Positions 46,101 through 57,500 of a stretch of DNA of 64,000 nt are shown here, one piece after another. Location of the stretch: the NCBI RefSeq assembly GCF_964355755.1, contig NC_092670.1:32103795-32167794 (forward strand), given 5' to 3'. How positions within the stretch are numbered: the first letter of the stretch is position 1; every line of letters begins with the position of its first letter. The notes beneath the pieces are model-generated. The model made no database searches. It was not told the origin of the DNA and worked only from the letters and a program-made list of their open reading frames with translations. Both the position numbers and the translations under genes were made by a program. Origin of the DNA: Antedon mediterranea. Lineage: Eukaryota > Echinodermata > Crinoidea > Comatulida > Antedonidae.

Positions 46101-47566
46101 GTATTACCGGTAATTATTAGGCCTATATACAGTATGTATTACAACAACAAAAAACAAAATTAATTGCATTTACAAAAATACATATGAAATTTAATATATT
46201 TTATGATACTACTTACTACAGTTAGAGGAAAAATGGCTGTGGTCATGTTACAAGGGAATGTAGGAAGCATATTGTCATTTTCCCCTATACTCACTGACTA
46301 CTGTCTATTCTTTTCTTCAAGGTCCAGTCTTTGGACTATGATTGATAATAAAAGTCTGTACAATACATTACTTTTGTTTTATATTGAACAAAATGTTGAT
46401 ATATATTATTATTGTATGTTTGTAGAAATAAATATATTGAAAACTAAACACTATGAATAAATGTCATACGGCAGGTGAATATCTATGTATGTGACCACAC
46501 AAAGTATCTACCATGGGGCGGGGTCCATTGTACCTTAGACAGCGCCAACTTTGCTTTTCTTGTAGTACAATCATTTTTTCCATCGTCTTCACCACCAAAA
46601 TCTGAAAGGATTTTATGCCTTTGAAATCCTTCTTCAACTGATCTAAAATTGATAAAAGTGGTAGAAAAAAAGTAGAATTACAAGCATGATGAATGAAGGC
46701 TACATACTGTACAGTAGGGAGCCTCTATTAAAGTCTAGGGCCTATATCTATTTATTTATAATATTTAGACCTACCTACCAGTGTGGCCAGCGATCAAAAT
46801 CAAATTATGCTAGATGGCAGCACAAAATTATGCCAGATTATGCCAGACACAATTAAGGCCAAAATAGCACAAAATCAATGTATTAGAGGGCGGTGTATGG
46901 TTATGTTTTATGTACCACAAAGGTCGGAAACCAAAAAAAAAAAAAAAAAGGTCTTCATATTTTTGGCTAAATTATGCCAGATTTTTACCAAATTATGCCA
47001 GATTTTTTCTACAATATGCCAGATAATATGCCAATTCACTGTAAAAAATGCGTTTTTCAAATTATGCCAGATTTTCTAAGATTATGCCTAGCATAAATGC
47101 TAGATGCCAGATGGGTCAAAATTATGCCAGACGGCATAATTATGCCAGATTTGGCCACTATGCTACCTACTACTAGCTAGATAGTAAGCCTACTATACTA
47201 GCCTAGTAACAAGGCCCCGCCCGTAGGACCTAGACTGAACAAGCCCGAATACTAGGACAGGTACTACCTAGGCTAGGCTTACCATGCCTGCCTATTTATT
47301 GTTGTTTGACTGACTATGCCTAGCCTAGGGCCTAGGCCTAGAGTGAGTGCGTGAGTAGTGAGCCTGCCGGAGTATGTATGAGACTGGTTGGCTGGGGAGT
47401 GTGAGATCATATGCTGCTTAAAAAAAGCTGGACATTTGGATCATAACTTCATTTTCAGTTTAATTACTTAATTCATAGGGCATGAAAAATGACATAACAA
47501 TCCTTACCCACGAATAATATCGAGTTTTTCATTAGAAACAACTCCTCCGTTTGTTATTTCAGCCAT
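37159..47566 (-). CDS. Coiled-coil protein, 425 residues, unrecognised; possible RWD-like C-terminus
   Basis: Ten coding exons: 47508-47566, 46534-46642, 45940-46051, 45278-45379, 44283-44347, 43400-43507, 38945-39301, 38345-38487, 37708-37867, 37159-37221. All joins keep frame. The N-terminus is MAEITNGGVVSNEKLDIIRG. Residues about 57-280 are heptad-like and rich in K/E/Q/L (QEYRKLKQDSQALQTRL, KQKYEELYKQHTE, EKLQIMVEKKKKKILVM). The C-terminal ~75 residues look globular: strands VLICMFGS, NIVCRLKIKPGYPSSGQI, then a helix DWLIHLQQILV at the end. Coiled coil plus a small strand-rich end with a YPS turn recalls RWD-domain kinetochore proteins (SPC24/25, KNL1, CENP-O/P, ZWINT partners), but I cannot match it to one. 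That is a hypothesis only. The gene is head to head with the galactosyltransferase gene. Confidence 0.85.
37499..37633. mobile_element. Family B fold-back MITE
   Basis: CTGTCTACACTATCAAACTT at the left and ATGATAGTGTAGACAG at the right are inverted. It lies just downstream of the exon at 37708, in the last intron of the coiled-coil gene. Confidence 0.8.
38523..38661. mobile_element. Family B fold-back MITE, diverged
   Basis: CTCTGTCTAAACTATGACAA at the left and GTTTGATAGTGTAGATG at the right, with the internal AATATGGTAGTGATATGA word given twice. It is intronic. Confidence 0.75.
39340..42505. mobile_element. Long terminal-inverted-repeat element (~3.2 kb) split by another insertion
   Basis: Arms of about 0.55 kb (left, 39340-39900) and 0.9 kb (right, 41560-42505) are inverted diverged copies. 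Landmarks: TCATATAATATGCAACTATA (39418) pairs with TATAGTTGCATATTATATGT (42417), CATTTTAAAAATTCATCTTA (39633) pairs with AAGATGAATTTTTAAAATGA (41907), and the end word GGCTCATTCCATTCCAACT pairs with AGTTGGCATGGAATAACC. No transposase is seen. It lies in an intron of the coiled-coil gene. Confidence 0.8.
39905..41552. mobile_element. TTAA-flanked element (piggyBac-like MITE) nested in the larger one
   Basis: Terminal inverted repeats AGGGGGGTTCCGGGTTTAAA (left, from 39905) and TTTAAACCCAGAATCCCCCT (right, to 41552) match with two differences. TTAA lies at 39901-39904 and 41553-41556. The interior has a CTAG-rich island and short open frames with no transposase. Its insertion splits the two arms of the 39340-42505 element. 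Confidence 0.85.
42530..43388. mobile_element. Palindromic repeat element, ~0.85 kb
   Basis: The inner arms GCGCGATTTGAACGATTTGC (42862) and GCAAATCGTTCAAATCGCGC (43217) are inverted. The outer words CTATAAAACAGTCTTAACTG and CTAAGACTGTTTATAG pair. It is intronic to the coiled-coil gene, ending just before the exon at 43400. Confidence 0.75.
43697..44125. repeat. 69-bp minisatellite, about 6 units
   Basis: The unit contains TGTTAACACTACAGTCAACC, CCTATTCAAGGGACACTTTC and CTGTTGAATGAGGGAGGATA; the last two units are shorter. 69 is a multiple of three, so one strand stays open (112 codons), but this is a tandem-repeat by-product. The CCTATTCAAGGGACAC part resembles the 17-bp array at 6311. Confidence 0.95.
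44513..44992. repeat. 48-bp minisatellite, 10 units
   Basis: ATGACAATGCTGTGGGTATC and AGTGGCAGGATCTCAATGGA recur every 48 bp ten times, with one short unit (46 bp) at 44755-44800. The period is a multiple of three, so up to three frames per strand stay open; these are not genes. The unit is an expanded piece of a dispersed repeat also found at 58650-58795. Confidence 0.97.
45052..45078 (-). ncRNA. Hammerhead-ribozyme-like core in a retroelement remnant
   Basis: On the minus strand CTGATGA (45078-45072) is followed by AGGGC-TAGTGTT-GCCC, then GAAA (45055-45052), then GC-TCT-GC and TA. This has the order of a hammerhead core with stem II (GGGC/GCCC) and a very short stem III (AGC/GCT). One extra A precedes stem II, and I find no clear stem I, so activity is doubtful. 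Penelope-like elements are known to carry such cores. Confidence 0.4.
46779..47162. mobile_element. Small hAT-type element with 8-bp TSD and internal ATTATGCCAGAT repeats
   Basis: The ends CAGTGTGGCCAG and TTGGCCACTATG are inverted, flanked by CTACCTAC at 46771-46778 and 47163-47170. The interior repeats ATTATGCCAGAT and close variants about ten times at irregular spacing. It lies in intron 1 of the coiled-coil gene. Confidence 0.85.
47160..47345. other. CTAG / GGCCTAG-rich island next to exon 1
   Basis: Words such as CCTAGGCTAGG, GCCTAGGGCCTAGGCCTAG and CTACTAGCTAG are packed in ~190 bp, 160 bp downstream of exon 1 of the coiled-coil gene. Confidence 0.65.
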
Positions 47567-48375
47567 CCCTCTCACAGCAGATAAACAGTTTTTTACAATT
47601 TAAGTTTAGCGCTCTACGCATGCTCAAAGTGTAAAGTCAATAACTGAAACATGGAGCGCGCCATGCATGAGTGTGTGAGCCAAAAGTAAAATTAAATTAT
47701 CTAACCGTAATAATAAATATAATTCCTTATTGACATTTTGATTCTTTAGATTTGATTTTAATTTATTGATTACTTATCGAAATTTTAGCTTCATTCATCA
47801 TGTCTTTAACTATTAATAGGCCTATATTATTTATTTGTATTTTTGTCATTAAAACATGAAGCGTGTCATACCATTCAACGTTGACCTTCTTTCTTGTACG
47901 CTTGACTGATTTAACAGACAAAACAGGTCCTATGTTTAGGCCTAAAAAAGAGTAAAGGAAATTCAGATTTTATGATAGAATTGTTACTTCGATTTAATTA
48001 TGTACACGTACAATATAATCTAATTGTCTGTAAGCAATAATTTTATGAATTACAGTGTTAAATTATTTTCACAACTATAATTTTTAGACTAGACAAAGGA
48101 GGGCCTACCCTATGCCTAGTAGAACTCTAGCTAGCTACTGTAAAAGTGTAGTGTCAGCCCGAAGTTGCGGGTGTTTTGCTGTGAAGTGGTTCCACACTTG
48201 GTCGGTTCGTCCTTAATGAACTACCGTGTACGTACAGTACTAATATTCATTTACTCCCTTAGCATATCCTTTATCTCCTTGATTTATTTGATTGACAATG
48301 ACAGTACCTAGCAAATGCAAATGAATTAACTTTAGTGACTATTTATTTTCAGGTTTTTAACAACTTCCAACAATA
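47567..48375. promoter_or_regulatory. Shared head-to-head promoter region (coiled-coil gene / galactosyltransferase)
   Basis: The two start codons face away from each other about 0.8 kb apart. On the plus side a polypyrimidine tract and acceptor (TTTATTTTCAG, AG at 48351-48352) precede the ATG at 48376, so the galactosyltransferase has a 5' UTR exon upstream, probably within 48100-48250. No TATA box is clear. Confidence 0.55.
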
Positions 48376-50071
48376 ATGAAGAAGGGTGATGTGTCTGGTG
48401 TTTCTAGCAAGGCCAGTCGGCCTAATTTTATGCTATTCATAGTAGGAGTTATTTTAGGTTGCTGCATGATGTCCGTCTACACTACATTTTACCGGAGACA
48501 ACCTTACTTCGCAAATATAGTAAAATTGAAGACTCAAGCCAATCTGGACCAATTAAATTCACTGGCGCATGTAAATATTTCTGACCCCCATGGTCATATT
48601 GAGGTCAATGATGGAAACAAGGTTGATCCACATGAAAAGTTAAAGTTCAAACAACATAAGGATCTTCACTATAAAGGTGAGAAAAAAACATGTTTATTTT
48701 TTAATAAACAAACATTGCAAAATAAAAACCATTATTTAAATGTGTATGCTGATTTATGTTAATTACAGTATAATTACTTTTTTATTTTCAGATGCAAATC
48801 AAGTTGCAAAAGAATTATATGACAAAGTTAGAGTTTTGTGCTGGATAATGACCTCTCCTCAGACTTTGGATTTGAAAGCTTCAAATGTAAAAGAAACATG
48901 GGCAAAACGATGCAACGTTGCACTCTTTATAAGTTCAGAAAATAATCCAGACTTTCCCACAGTCAAGATAGAGACCAAAGAGGGACGCGAGTATTTATGG
49001 CAGAAAACGAGAGGAGCATTTCAATACATTTATGAAAATTATTTGGATAAAGCAGATTGGTTTCTGAAAGGCGACGACGATACTTTTATAATAGTAGAAA
49101 ATTTAAGATATTTTCTTTCCGATAAAAACACAAATGAACCATTGTATTACGGTCGTAAATTTAAGCCGTATGTTAAGCAAGGGTACATGAGCGGTGGGGC
49201 GGGGTATGTCTTGAGTAAAGCCGCAGTTAAGAAACTTGTAGAAGTCGCTTTTAAAGATTCGAAAAAATGTCGTCCAGCTACTGCTGTTGGTGGAGCTGAA
49301 GATGTTGACATTGGACGATGTCTTCAAGCAGTTGAAGTTGTTGCTGGCGATTCTAGGGATGAACTGGGTCAGGATCGATTCCATCCCTTTGTTCCAGAGC
49401 ACCATCTGATTCCAGGATCTGTCCAGAAAGGTTTCTGGTACTGGAAGTATATTTTCTATCCGTCCACTGAGGTAAATTGTCTTGGGTTTTATACGTAAAT
49501 CTATTTAAGTCTTAAACAAAATTAACTAGCTTGGTGATGTGACTAACAATCTCAATCGTAATTGCTTGCTCTACACCTATCAAATGTGCTTGACATGAAA
49601 CAAATATATTACAGGAATTAAGGAATATATGTGTGACTATACTCAAATGAGGTTTTGCACAGTATAGGAAGATGACGAATTACTGCAGTGACACCGACAG
49701 TACAATGCTTAACTTGGTTCCCACTATGACGCAACGTAAAAAGCAACACTAGTATTTTGACCAATCAAAAGTGGTGGATGATTATCCAAAATGTCGCATC
49801 ATTGCACTTACATACTTGCGCTGTCTTCCATTCCATGAAATAGAACTAATTGTGAATGTAGCTTTACTGTATATTTTTATTAATATAGAATGTTTTTTTT
49901 TTTTTTTAGGGCCTTGATTGCTGCTCAGACAACAGTATATCATTCCATTATATCAGTCCACAGAGTATGTACTTAATGGAATACCTAGTGTATCATATGA
50001 AACCGTTTGGTGTTGGTTACTACACGTGTAAGCACCAAAAAGCAGATTTAACCAAATCTAAGAACATTTAG
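48376..50071 (+). CDS. C1GALT1: Core 1 beta-1,3-galactosyltransferase (T-synthase)
   Basis: Type II Golgi enzyme that adds galactose from UDP-Gal to GalNAc-Ser/Thr, making the core 1 O-glycan (T antigen). Exons 48376-48676, 48792-49471 and 49910-50071 give 380 residues (human enzyme 363). Seen: basic cytosolic tail, membrane anchor at about 18-38 (NFMLFIVGVILGCCMM), stem, then VRVLCWIMTSPQ, ADWFLKGDDDTF with the metal-binding DDD at 195-197, GRKFKPYVKQGYMSGGAGYV, GGAEDVDIGRCL, DRFHPFVPEHHLI, GLDCCSDNSISFHYI and MEYLVYHMKPFG. These follow the vertebrate family in order. A private chaperone (COSMC) is needed in vertebrates; whether here is unknown. The ATG follows a UTR acceptor and fits the usual short cytosolic tail. 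Close paralogues exist in invertebrates, so one-to-one orthology is not certain. Confidence 0.95.
49712..49800. mobile_element. Family A MITE fragment
   Basis: AACTTGGTTCCCACTATGAC and GACCAATCAAAAGTGG match the left half of the family. The right terminus is missing. It lies in the last intron of the galactosyltransferase gene. Confidence 0.6.
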
Positions 50072-50249
50072 GATAAATAATTGAACTGAACAAATACTGG
50101 TAAAATAGAACTCAAAATAAATAAATTTTCTATGATCATTGCATATACCTGTACAAGGGTAGCAGCTGGATTTAGTATGATTTTAAATTGTTTATATTTT
50201 AAAACAACTCGTTTGATTCTTGAAATACTATTGGGGGGGGGGGGGATGG

Positions 50250-50400
50250 GTAGACTTGCCCCAAGTCTGTATTTATTGTCTTTGTTATGTGTTGTTAGTC
50301 CACCAGTCGGCTTTCTGATTTTTGCCTGGAAAATACATTGTGATTGTAAGCGCAAGTATTATGCGTATGAAACGCCATATGTGCCAAAATATTTATCTTT
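50250..50400 (+). mobile_element. Dispersed element, copy related to 60561-60730
   Basis: Starts TAGACTTGCCCCAAGTCTGT and contains CGTATGAAACGCCATATGTG followed by AAAATATTTAT, as does the insertion at 60561. There is no coding capacity. Confidence 0.7.
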
Positions 50401-50406
50401 TTGATA

Positions 50407-50640
50407 ATTCTGGTGGTGGAACAAGTCTTCTCGGATAAGGACTATAAACTGTAGGCCCAGTGTGTCAGTTAGAACCTGTGTGCACAGAACCCAGTTCATC
50501 ATACGAGATGAGTAGGGTGTTACCCAGGTGAACTGGTTCACAAAATAGGGACAGCGACAATGTGCCATAACGTGCGAGTGTCCGCAACCCATATCAGGGG
50601 GATTGCCACCTATCTGATAGGACAGTGATTAATTTACTAT
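50407..50640 (+). mobile_element. SINE, same family as 24958-25235
   Basis: CTGGTGGTGGAACAAGTCTT, CTCGGATAAGGACTATAAAC, TGTAGGCCCAGTGTGT and GATGAGTAGGGTGTTACCC match the body of the minus-strand SINE at 24958-25235 in the same order. The tRNA-like head is missing. Confidence 0.75.
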
Positions 50641-51559
50641 TGGTAATCCTTGGCCACTTATAAAAAGAAATATTAATTCGAAACACGGTCAAGAACCTAT
50701 ACTGAGGTATAACTGTAGACTGTAGCATGCCATACCTGGTTTTGACAGTACTCGTCATCTACAAGAAATGAGTAATGTAGTGTATTTAGCATAACAGACA
50801 GTTAATGCACAGCTTTCAAATAACCAACCGAACATCGTTTTTTAAGTCAAATATTTTATTCAGTATGTATTCAGTATTTTACAACTGGTTTAAATATACA
50901 ATTTTCTTCAATGGGAAAAACGTGAAGTACATCTTTATTTCAACTTGTTTAGTTATGGCGTGTAATAAATTAATTACAGTACATTACAAACCGACTGCCC
51001 AACAAAAACTATGAAGCTTGTTTTACAAAAGGTTATAACGTCATACTTTTTATATGTATTCAGTATTAAAGTATATTCTACTTATATTAATAATTAACAT
51101 TTATATAAATATATTTACTTTACTCTTTCTTATGTATTGTATTAAAAACAAAATGGTTTATGTAGTAGGCTACTGTATTGTATTTCTACTGCTGAAATAT
51201 AAAATTTAGTAAATTAATTAAAGTACTGTGTAATTATTTCGATATTATAAGTTATTATTTCTTAAATGTTATTTAGTCCGATTGTATTGAATAAATTAAT
51301 ACAATATTTGTTTTTGTATACATACTATATTTTAACAGAATCTTTAATTTATAATTGTTGTCTTATTCGGCGCCCCGTAAGCTAACACATACATTACTAA
51401 CCAACGCAAATAAGAGTATGGTATAAAATTCCGTTTTCTTATGATGTGAAACAGGGTGGGTGTATTGATTGAATATACGCTCCTTTGAAAACCTAATGTA
51501 CGGAAGCCCTTTCGGGCCACTTATCTTTATAATTAATATAAAACAAATAATAATAAGTG

Positions 51560-54500
51560 TTACAGTATTTCACTTTTAACCATGATATGCCTGCCGCCAT
51601 CAATCGGTAAACGCACACCAGTAATAAATGACGAATCATCTGATATAAGGAATGCAATTGCTTTGGTTACTTCTGCCATTTCTCCGTGTCGACACATCGC
51701 ATGACCAATTCTACTAGCATTCTCCACCTGGATATTGAACAGAAAGATACACCGAGAGTTATTTGAAAATAAATACATTACTATGATTCCTATAAAAATA
51801 GCGCGAGAATGTTGACGGAAAGAGGCAGACAGAGAGTACAGTATTAGGCCTACTATATTAGTATTACAGGTATTAATGTTAGTAGTCTGCGCATGCATAA
51901 GCCGCATCGTTTTCGTTCATTATCGATTTTCGCCCGCTGCCGCCCCGAAATGAAAGCTAGCTGCTATATTATACAAGATTATTAAAGATCATGTATTCAC
52001 ACTTCTTTGCGCGTAAGTTGTAATTATTGTTCAAAATAATTCTTTAAAACAAAGATCTGACGGATGCCACTAATATAAAAATTAAATTTTAACTGAGGAC
52101 GTGGAAAAACAATACGGATAAATATTCTTATGTTCTGTCCACAATATCACACTTTATGTGGCAAACATGTGATTTGTCCATATATGGACTTGATGACGTC
52201 ATATCACTATCATATTTGGGTGTATCACTACCATATTAGTGCACATTACACTTTTTTTTGTCAAAGTAGTTTGATAGTGTAGACAGAGCTTTAATAATTG
52301 CGATAATAAGGGATTCGTAGAATTGCCATTAATAAGATTTACTGTAAAACGTTGTTTTATATCTGACGTCATTTAAGGGTTGACAGAGGAGACTCGTATT
52401 CCCCAGTCAGTGTTTCATTAATGGGCTTTCATTAGATATTTCAGTAGAGTCATTATTATTGTTTCTAAATATTAATAGCAGCTTGCAGAGAGACACAATT
52501 CATTACTTTTAACAGTAATATCAATATTATCATTATTCATCAAAACGAAAAACCAGATTCGAAAGTGAATGTAGAACATCAAATTACAAATTAGAATAGG
52601 CTAAGCGTGCTACGTCATAACCATATAATTTTTTTTATTCGTACGATCATTTTCCCGAAAATGATTAGGGTAATGAGTTTTCGTAGTAAACTCCACAATG
52701 TTTTAACGATAATTGTTTTGTTTTAATAATTAGAACAGCTCCCACCCCTACTCAGGATAAGAAGCCCTCACCATTTGAATACTTGAGCTTGGTTCCCACT
52801 AGAATGTAACGCAAGGACGTAAACGCAACGCAAGCGTGTTAACCAATGACAAGCAACAGTTCGAATAATCCATTGCTTGTGATTGGTCAATTCACTTACG
52901 TTGCGTTACGTCCTTGTATTGCGTCTCTTGTGGGAACCAAGCATAAGGGAAAACTCAATTAAGGCGGACACTGAACAAGCGGTATATGTTTTAAAGCCAC
53001 TACTCACATCATGTCAAGGGACACTACTTTTTGTAGTTCCCGAAGGTGTATTTTGACAGTTTTGAAAGTTCTTCAGTCACATTGACGTGACCAGTCTGTC
53101 AATTCCTTATATGGCAACTTGTAACATTGGATATTTTGCGAAAGCAATGCGGTGAATACATTCGCAATGCTATTTGATAATAATGGCAAAGTCTCAAATT
53201 AGCAAATGAGAAATCACTTTGAAATGCACTGTGATACACTTTATTACTAATGTTTTACGGGTTAATAAATCCATTTTTAAAAGTGTGTTATGGTTTGTCA
53301 TTCTCTAACTTACCTGTTCCAAAGTATAGCCGAGTGTATCATATAGCGGAGTAATTATCACTCCAGGGCTGTGAATGTAGAAACAACAGGCCATAAAAGA
53401 AGCCGCTCGCAATAATGTGAACAATAACTTGAATTAAACGGAGACAATTAATATGTCTTGATTAAATACCATTAGGAATGCAGTGACGCAACGTTTTTAG
53501 ATCAATGTACAGGCTACAGGTTTGATTAAATATGCTATGCTAGCTATAAATAACACAGACTGGAATTAGTATAGAAATTTCCTTGAAAATGTTCAATTCA
53601 TATTCAATTCATATTCATAGAAAAGTTAAATATTATGGAGCTTTCGATTTGCGACGACTTACGCATTCTGTTGTCACTTGTCGTCGTCTTAACAAAACTA
53701 CCAAAACTGTGTCGAGTATATATAGTGGGCACAATGAATTAACTTGACCTAACATTGTGTATTAGGTGTCGTCGTTGCAAATCGAATGCTCTCTGCTGAG
53801 ATATTGACCCTTTTTAAACCGATGATAGAAAAAAACCAATAGAACAGACAATCCCATTCCCCATTATATTGTTGTATAGTATTAGATTTGTTCCTGGTGG
53901 TGGCAAATGTTTTTAAACGTGTCCTACAGGAGCAAAAGTTTGACCCAGTCTTCCTATCTGATTTTTGGGAATGAGTGTCATAAGTGTGATGTCTATCAAT
54001 GCATAAGTCGAACTTTTACAGTACCAATTGTAAGTTCAATGGCAACGAAATCAAAATGTAATGGCCTTAAAGAAGAAGAAAATCAACTTACTTGACAGCG
54101 TTTACACGTATTTGATGTTTCGCCAAATCTAAAAATAAACAACATTGATTAAAGAGTATTTTTCTATTATAGTGAAATGCTTGCTCTATTATATAGGCCT
54201 AACATTATACAACACTAATAATGTGGGATTGTTAGAGTTCCATTGGTGTTTTTCTATCATCGGTTTCCGAATCGGAAGAAAGGGTCTCAGCAGAGAGAGC
54301 ATTGTATGTATGGTTATCTTAATGTTGCGACGATTTCAAAATAAAATATGTCAATTGTATTTGTGAAATGTTTGCATATTTTTAAACATGCAGAGTTTTA
54401 TACGCATATCTTAATAACGACGACGACATGGTGTTTCTCTGTTTTGTTTCTATAGGCCTACCCATTATTTTATCTTTTGTTTAAAAAGACACAAATTCCA

Positions 54501-57500
54501 CTGTAATTGTGTAAACTAACCACATCATTACACAGAATTATAGAAAATAGTTGGTCTCAGTATGAGAACCGACGTTAAACCATTTTCCCCAGGAACTGAC
54601 CTTTAGGCTTAAGACGCGAGAATGACCATTGGCTATGATTGAATACTCTTATATAGATAACTACTAATTACTACTAGGCCGCAAGACGTGGGTTATGCTG
54701 TTTGACATTTTCCTTTACCTAAGGCCGCATTTCAGCCACTGAAAATGGCCTGCTTACAATATTATTCATAAAAATCTATATTTTGACATCCGGAAATTGA
54801 CTAATTGCTATGACAGACAAATAATATGTATAATGTGTAATATTGACAGCTAAAGGTGTAAATCGTTTAAAAATGACGTTAAATTCAAAATTATTTATTA
54901 TTAATTTATACATATTTCGATGTAAAGGAACAAGGCCATATAGATGGCTGCAGGCGCGTGACGTGCTCAAGTTAGTGTTTACCAACCAACCGACCGACCA
55001 ACCGACCTATCAACCTACCAACCGATCGATCAACCGACCGAAATTGCTGAACATGTTTAAAAATGTTTAAAAACATTTATATTTTTCACTTTTCACGTGG
55101 TCGTATAACGTAATTTCGATTTGAAAAGTAAGTCAAGAAAACAGAAATCGGTCAAAAAGAGTGCGTATTAACATTTAACGCTCAGTACGCGTGCAAAAAC
55201 TGCGCACTCATGGCAATTTTTTAAACGCTTAAAATTGCCTGAAACGTACTCTTATTTCATCGAAAATAAATGTTGACAATTTGGAAAATTTTAAGCGCGC
55301 GTACGCATGCGTTACATGCGCTACGCACGTAATTGTATTGCCATTATGATGATTTATGCCCTGAAATTTATAAGTACCCAATTTTATTTGTGATTCATGC
55401 TTGATTACAAACGTGATTTCGTTAAATCGTGCGTAGACCGCGTAATTTTTTATTGCGCACCGTGAAAACACAACCACGTTGATTCCTGGCCATAAGGAAT
55501 ATACTGTAAAAAATTGACTTAGCTAGATTAAACTGATATCAAGATAAGGTCATATAGAAGTTATTGTTTACCAACCGACCAACCGACCAACCAACCGACA
55601 TAGTGAGCTGTAAAGTCGCGTTGCACGCGACTAAAAACGAACTATAACAAGGTCATATACATGGCTGCAGTCGCGTGCGCAAAGTTGAGTTAGTGTTTAC
55701 CGACTGACCGACCGACACGACTAAAACTAATTTGAAAACTTTATCTGAATTCAATGTACATCAGGGAAGAGTGTTCACTCTTCCCTGACGTGTAGGCCTA
55801 CATGTAGTATAGGCCTATATAAGGTAATGTTCATAAACTGACGAAATTGTACTGACACTTTTTACTACTGGTTTAAAATGTTTGAACATTATCATAACAA
55901 CTTTCGTGATTGAAATGTAGGCCTATATCGGGTACAGATGACATAAATATCTAAAATTAAATAGTATTTTAGCTGATGAATCTCAGTCTCTACAATAAGT
56001 TAGTAGTTACCAGATCTGGAAGATTAACAACAGTTCTGCAGCTAAAACAAATAGACATAAATTTTCATTCTTACCTAGCGCTATTAGTCTATACAACAAT
56101 GAGTTCTAAGGATAGGTCATTAGGTCTGTTGTATTTTATATTGCTTGATCAGTTGTTAAGTTCCATGTTGATCATGAATCTAAATATTATGTGTGTATTT
56201 GTGCGTTTTTCTGCCAAGAAAACAATTATATTTGTACTATATTATTATATGAATGACTTAATAACTCGAATCTGAATCTGATCTGAAAACTATACTAGGT
56301 ATAGTCAGTGTATGACCAGGATGTACGTCATTTTGCATGGCAGTCATAATATTTCCAAATTAATAAGTCATATTACGATAAATAATATGTTTTGCTGTAT
56401 TGTGCTCAGTAAATAAACATAGATTTGTGTGATACTCCGAGAAAGTCTTAACTTAATTAATGATACCTTGGAATAATAACAAGACCAGATATTTAGGATT
56501 GTGTTTTGTTGCCGACTTGAATTAGTTATGGAAAATATACTGTATGCATAATTAAAATGTAGTAATATCGTTAACTCAAGGTCGTATTTTTAAAATAATT
56601 CTTATTAATCTTCAATTGGAAATACAAAGACAAAAGACAAATACTAAATACACTATCACCGGCCTGCGAATAGTTAAAGAGGGTTGTTTGGTAGAAGTAT
56701 TTTAAAAAGTCTTTATGTTGAGAGAGGATGTACGAGTATGTTGAATATAAAAGTATTTAAGTTGTTTAACTATAAATGAATGCAATGTAACGTACTGAAA
56801 CGTACTATTAAAATTATATCATAACAAAATATTTTTAATTAAATATATAAAAGGAAATTTAGATATTGCTGCAGTGGCGTAAACGGCTCACTGGCTAAAC
56901 CCAGGGGCACCAGAGCCTCTGGGGCCCCTGAGCCTCTGGGGCCCCAGAGCCTCTGGGGCCCCAGAGCCTCAGGGGCACCAGAGCCTCAGAGGCACCAGAG
57001 CCTCAGGGGCACCAGAGCCTCTGGGGCACCAGAGCCTCTGGGGCACCAGAGCCTCTGGGGCACCAGAGCCTCTGGGGCACCAGAACCTCTGGGGCACCAG
57101 AGCAGGAAATCCATTACATTACTGTTACAATTATTTTAATAAATGTGGCATTAGACTATACGACCATAAAACAGCTAATATATGTGAACTAGGAAGTAAT
57201 TAGTTGTAAATAGCATTCATATGTATAATTCAAATGTTCGACGATAACTCAATACTGTAATACAATAATTTTTGTTTTAAATTTTAATCATTTTAACTGT
57301 ATTTAAAATGGCAATTTGATGTATTTGTCTTGTAGTTTTATTGTCTTAATTACGCCAAGCAAAATGAATTTCCATTTTAAATGGACCGATAACATTTCTT
57401 GAATCTTAAATCTTGAAAATATACAAAAAATTCAAAATAACTCACCGGCTGCTAAGTTCGAAGTAAACTTATCCAAACCCGCCTTAGCCATGCTGTAGAT

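Larger units (their letters stand above)
50072..51559. other. Tail-to-tail intergenic region
   Basis: Between the 3' ends of the galactosyltransferase and dehydrogenase genes. It holds a G-run (50232-50245), a copy of the TAGACTTGCCCCAAGTCTGT element (50250-50400) and a SINE (50407-50640). The rest is AT-rich, with AATAAA words near 51290 that might serve either gene. Confidence 0.6.

Noticed and set aside
55976-56275. 99-codon plus-strand frame
   Set aside because: Lies in an intron of the dehydrogenase gene and ends in LINE-tail-like ATCTGA repeats; no recognisable domain.
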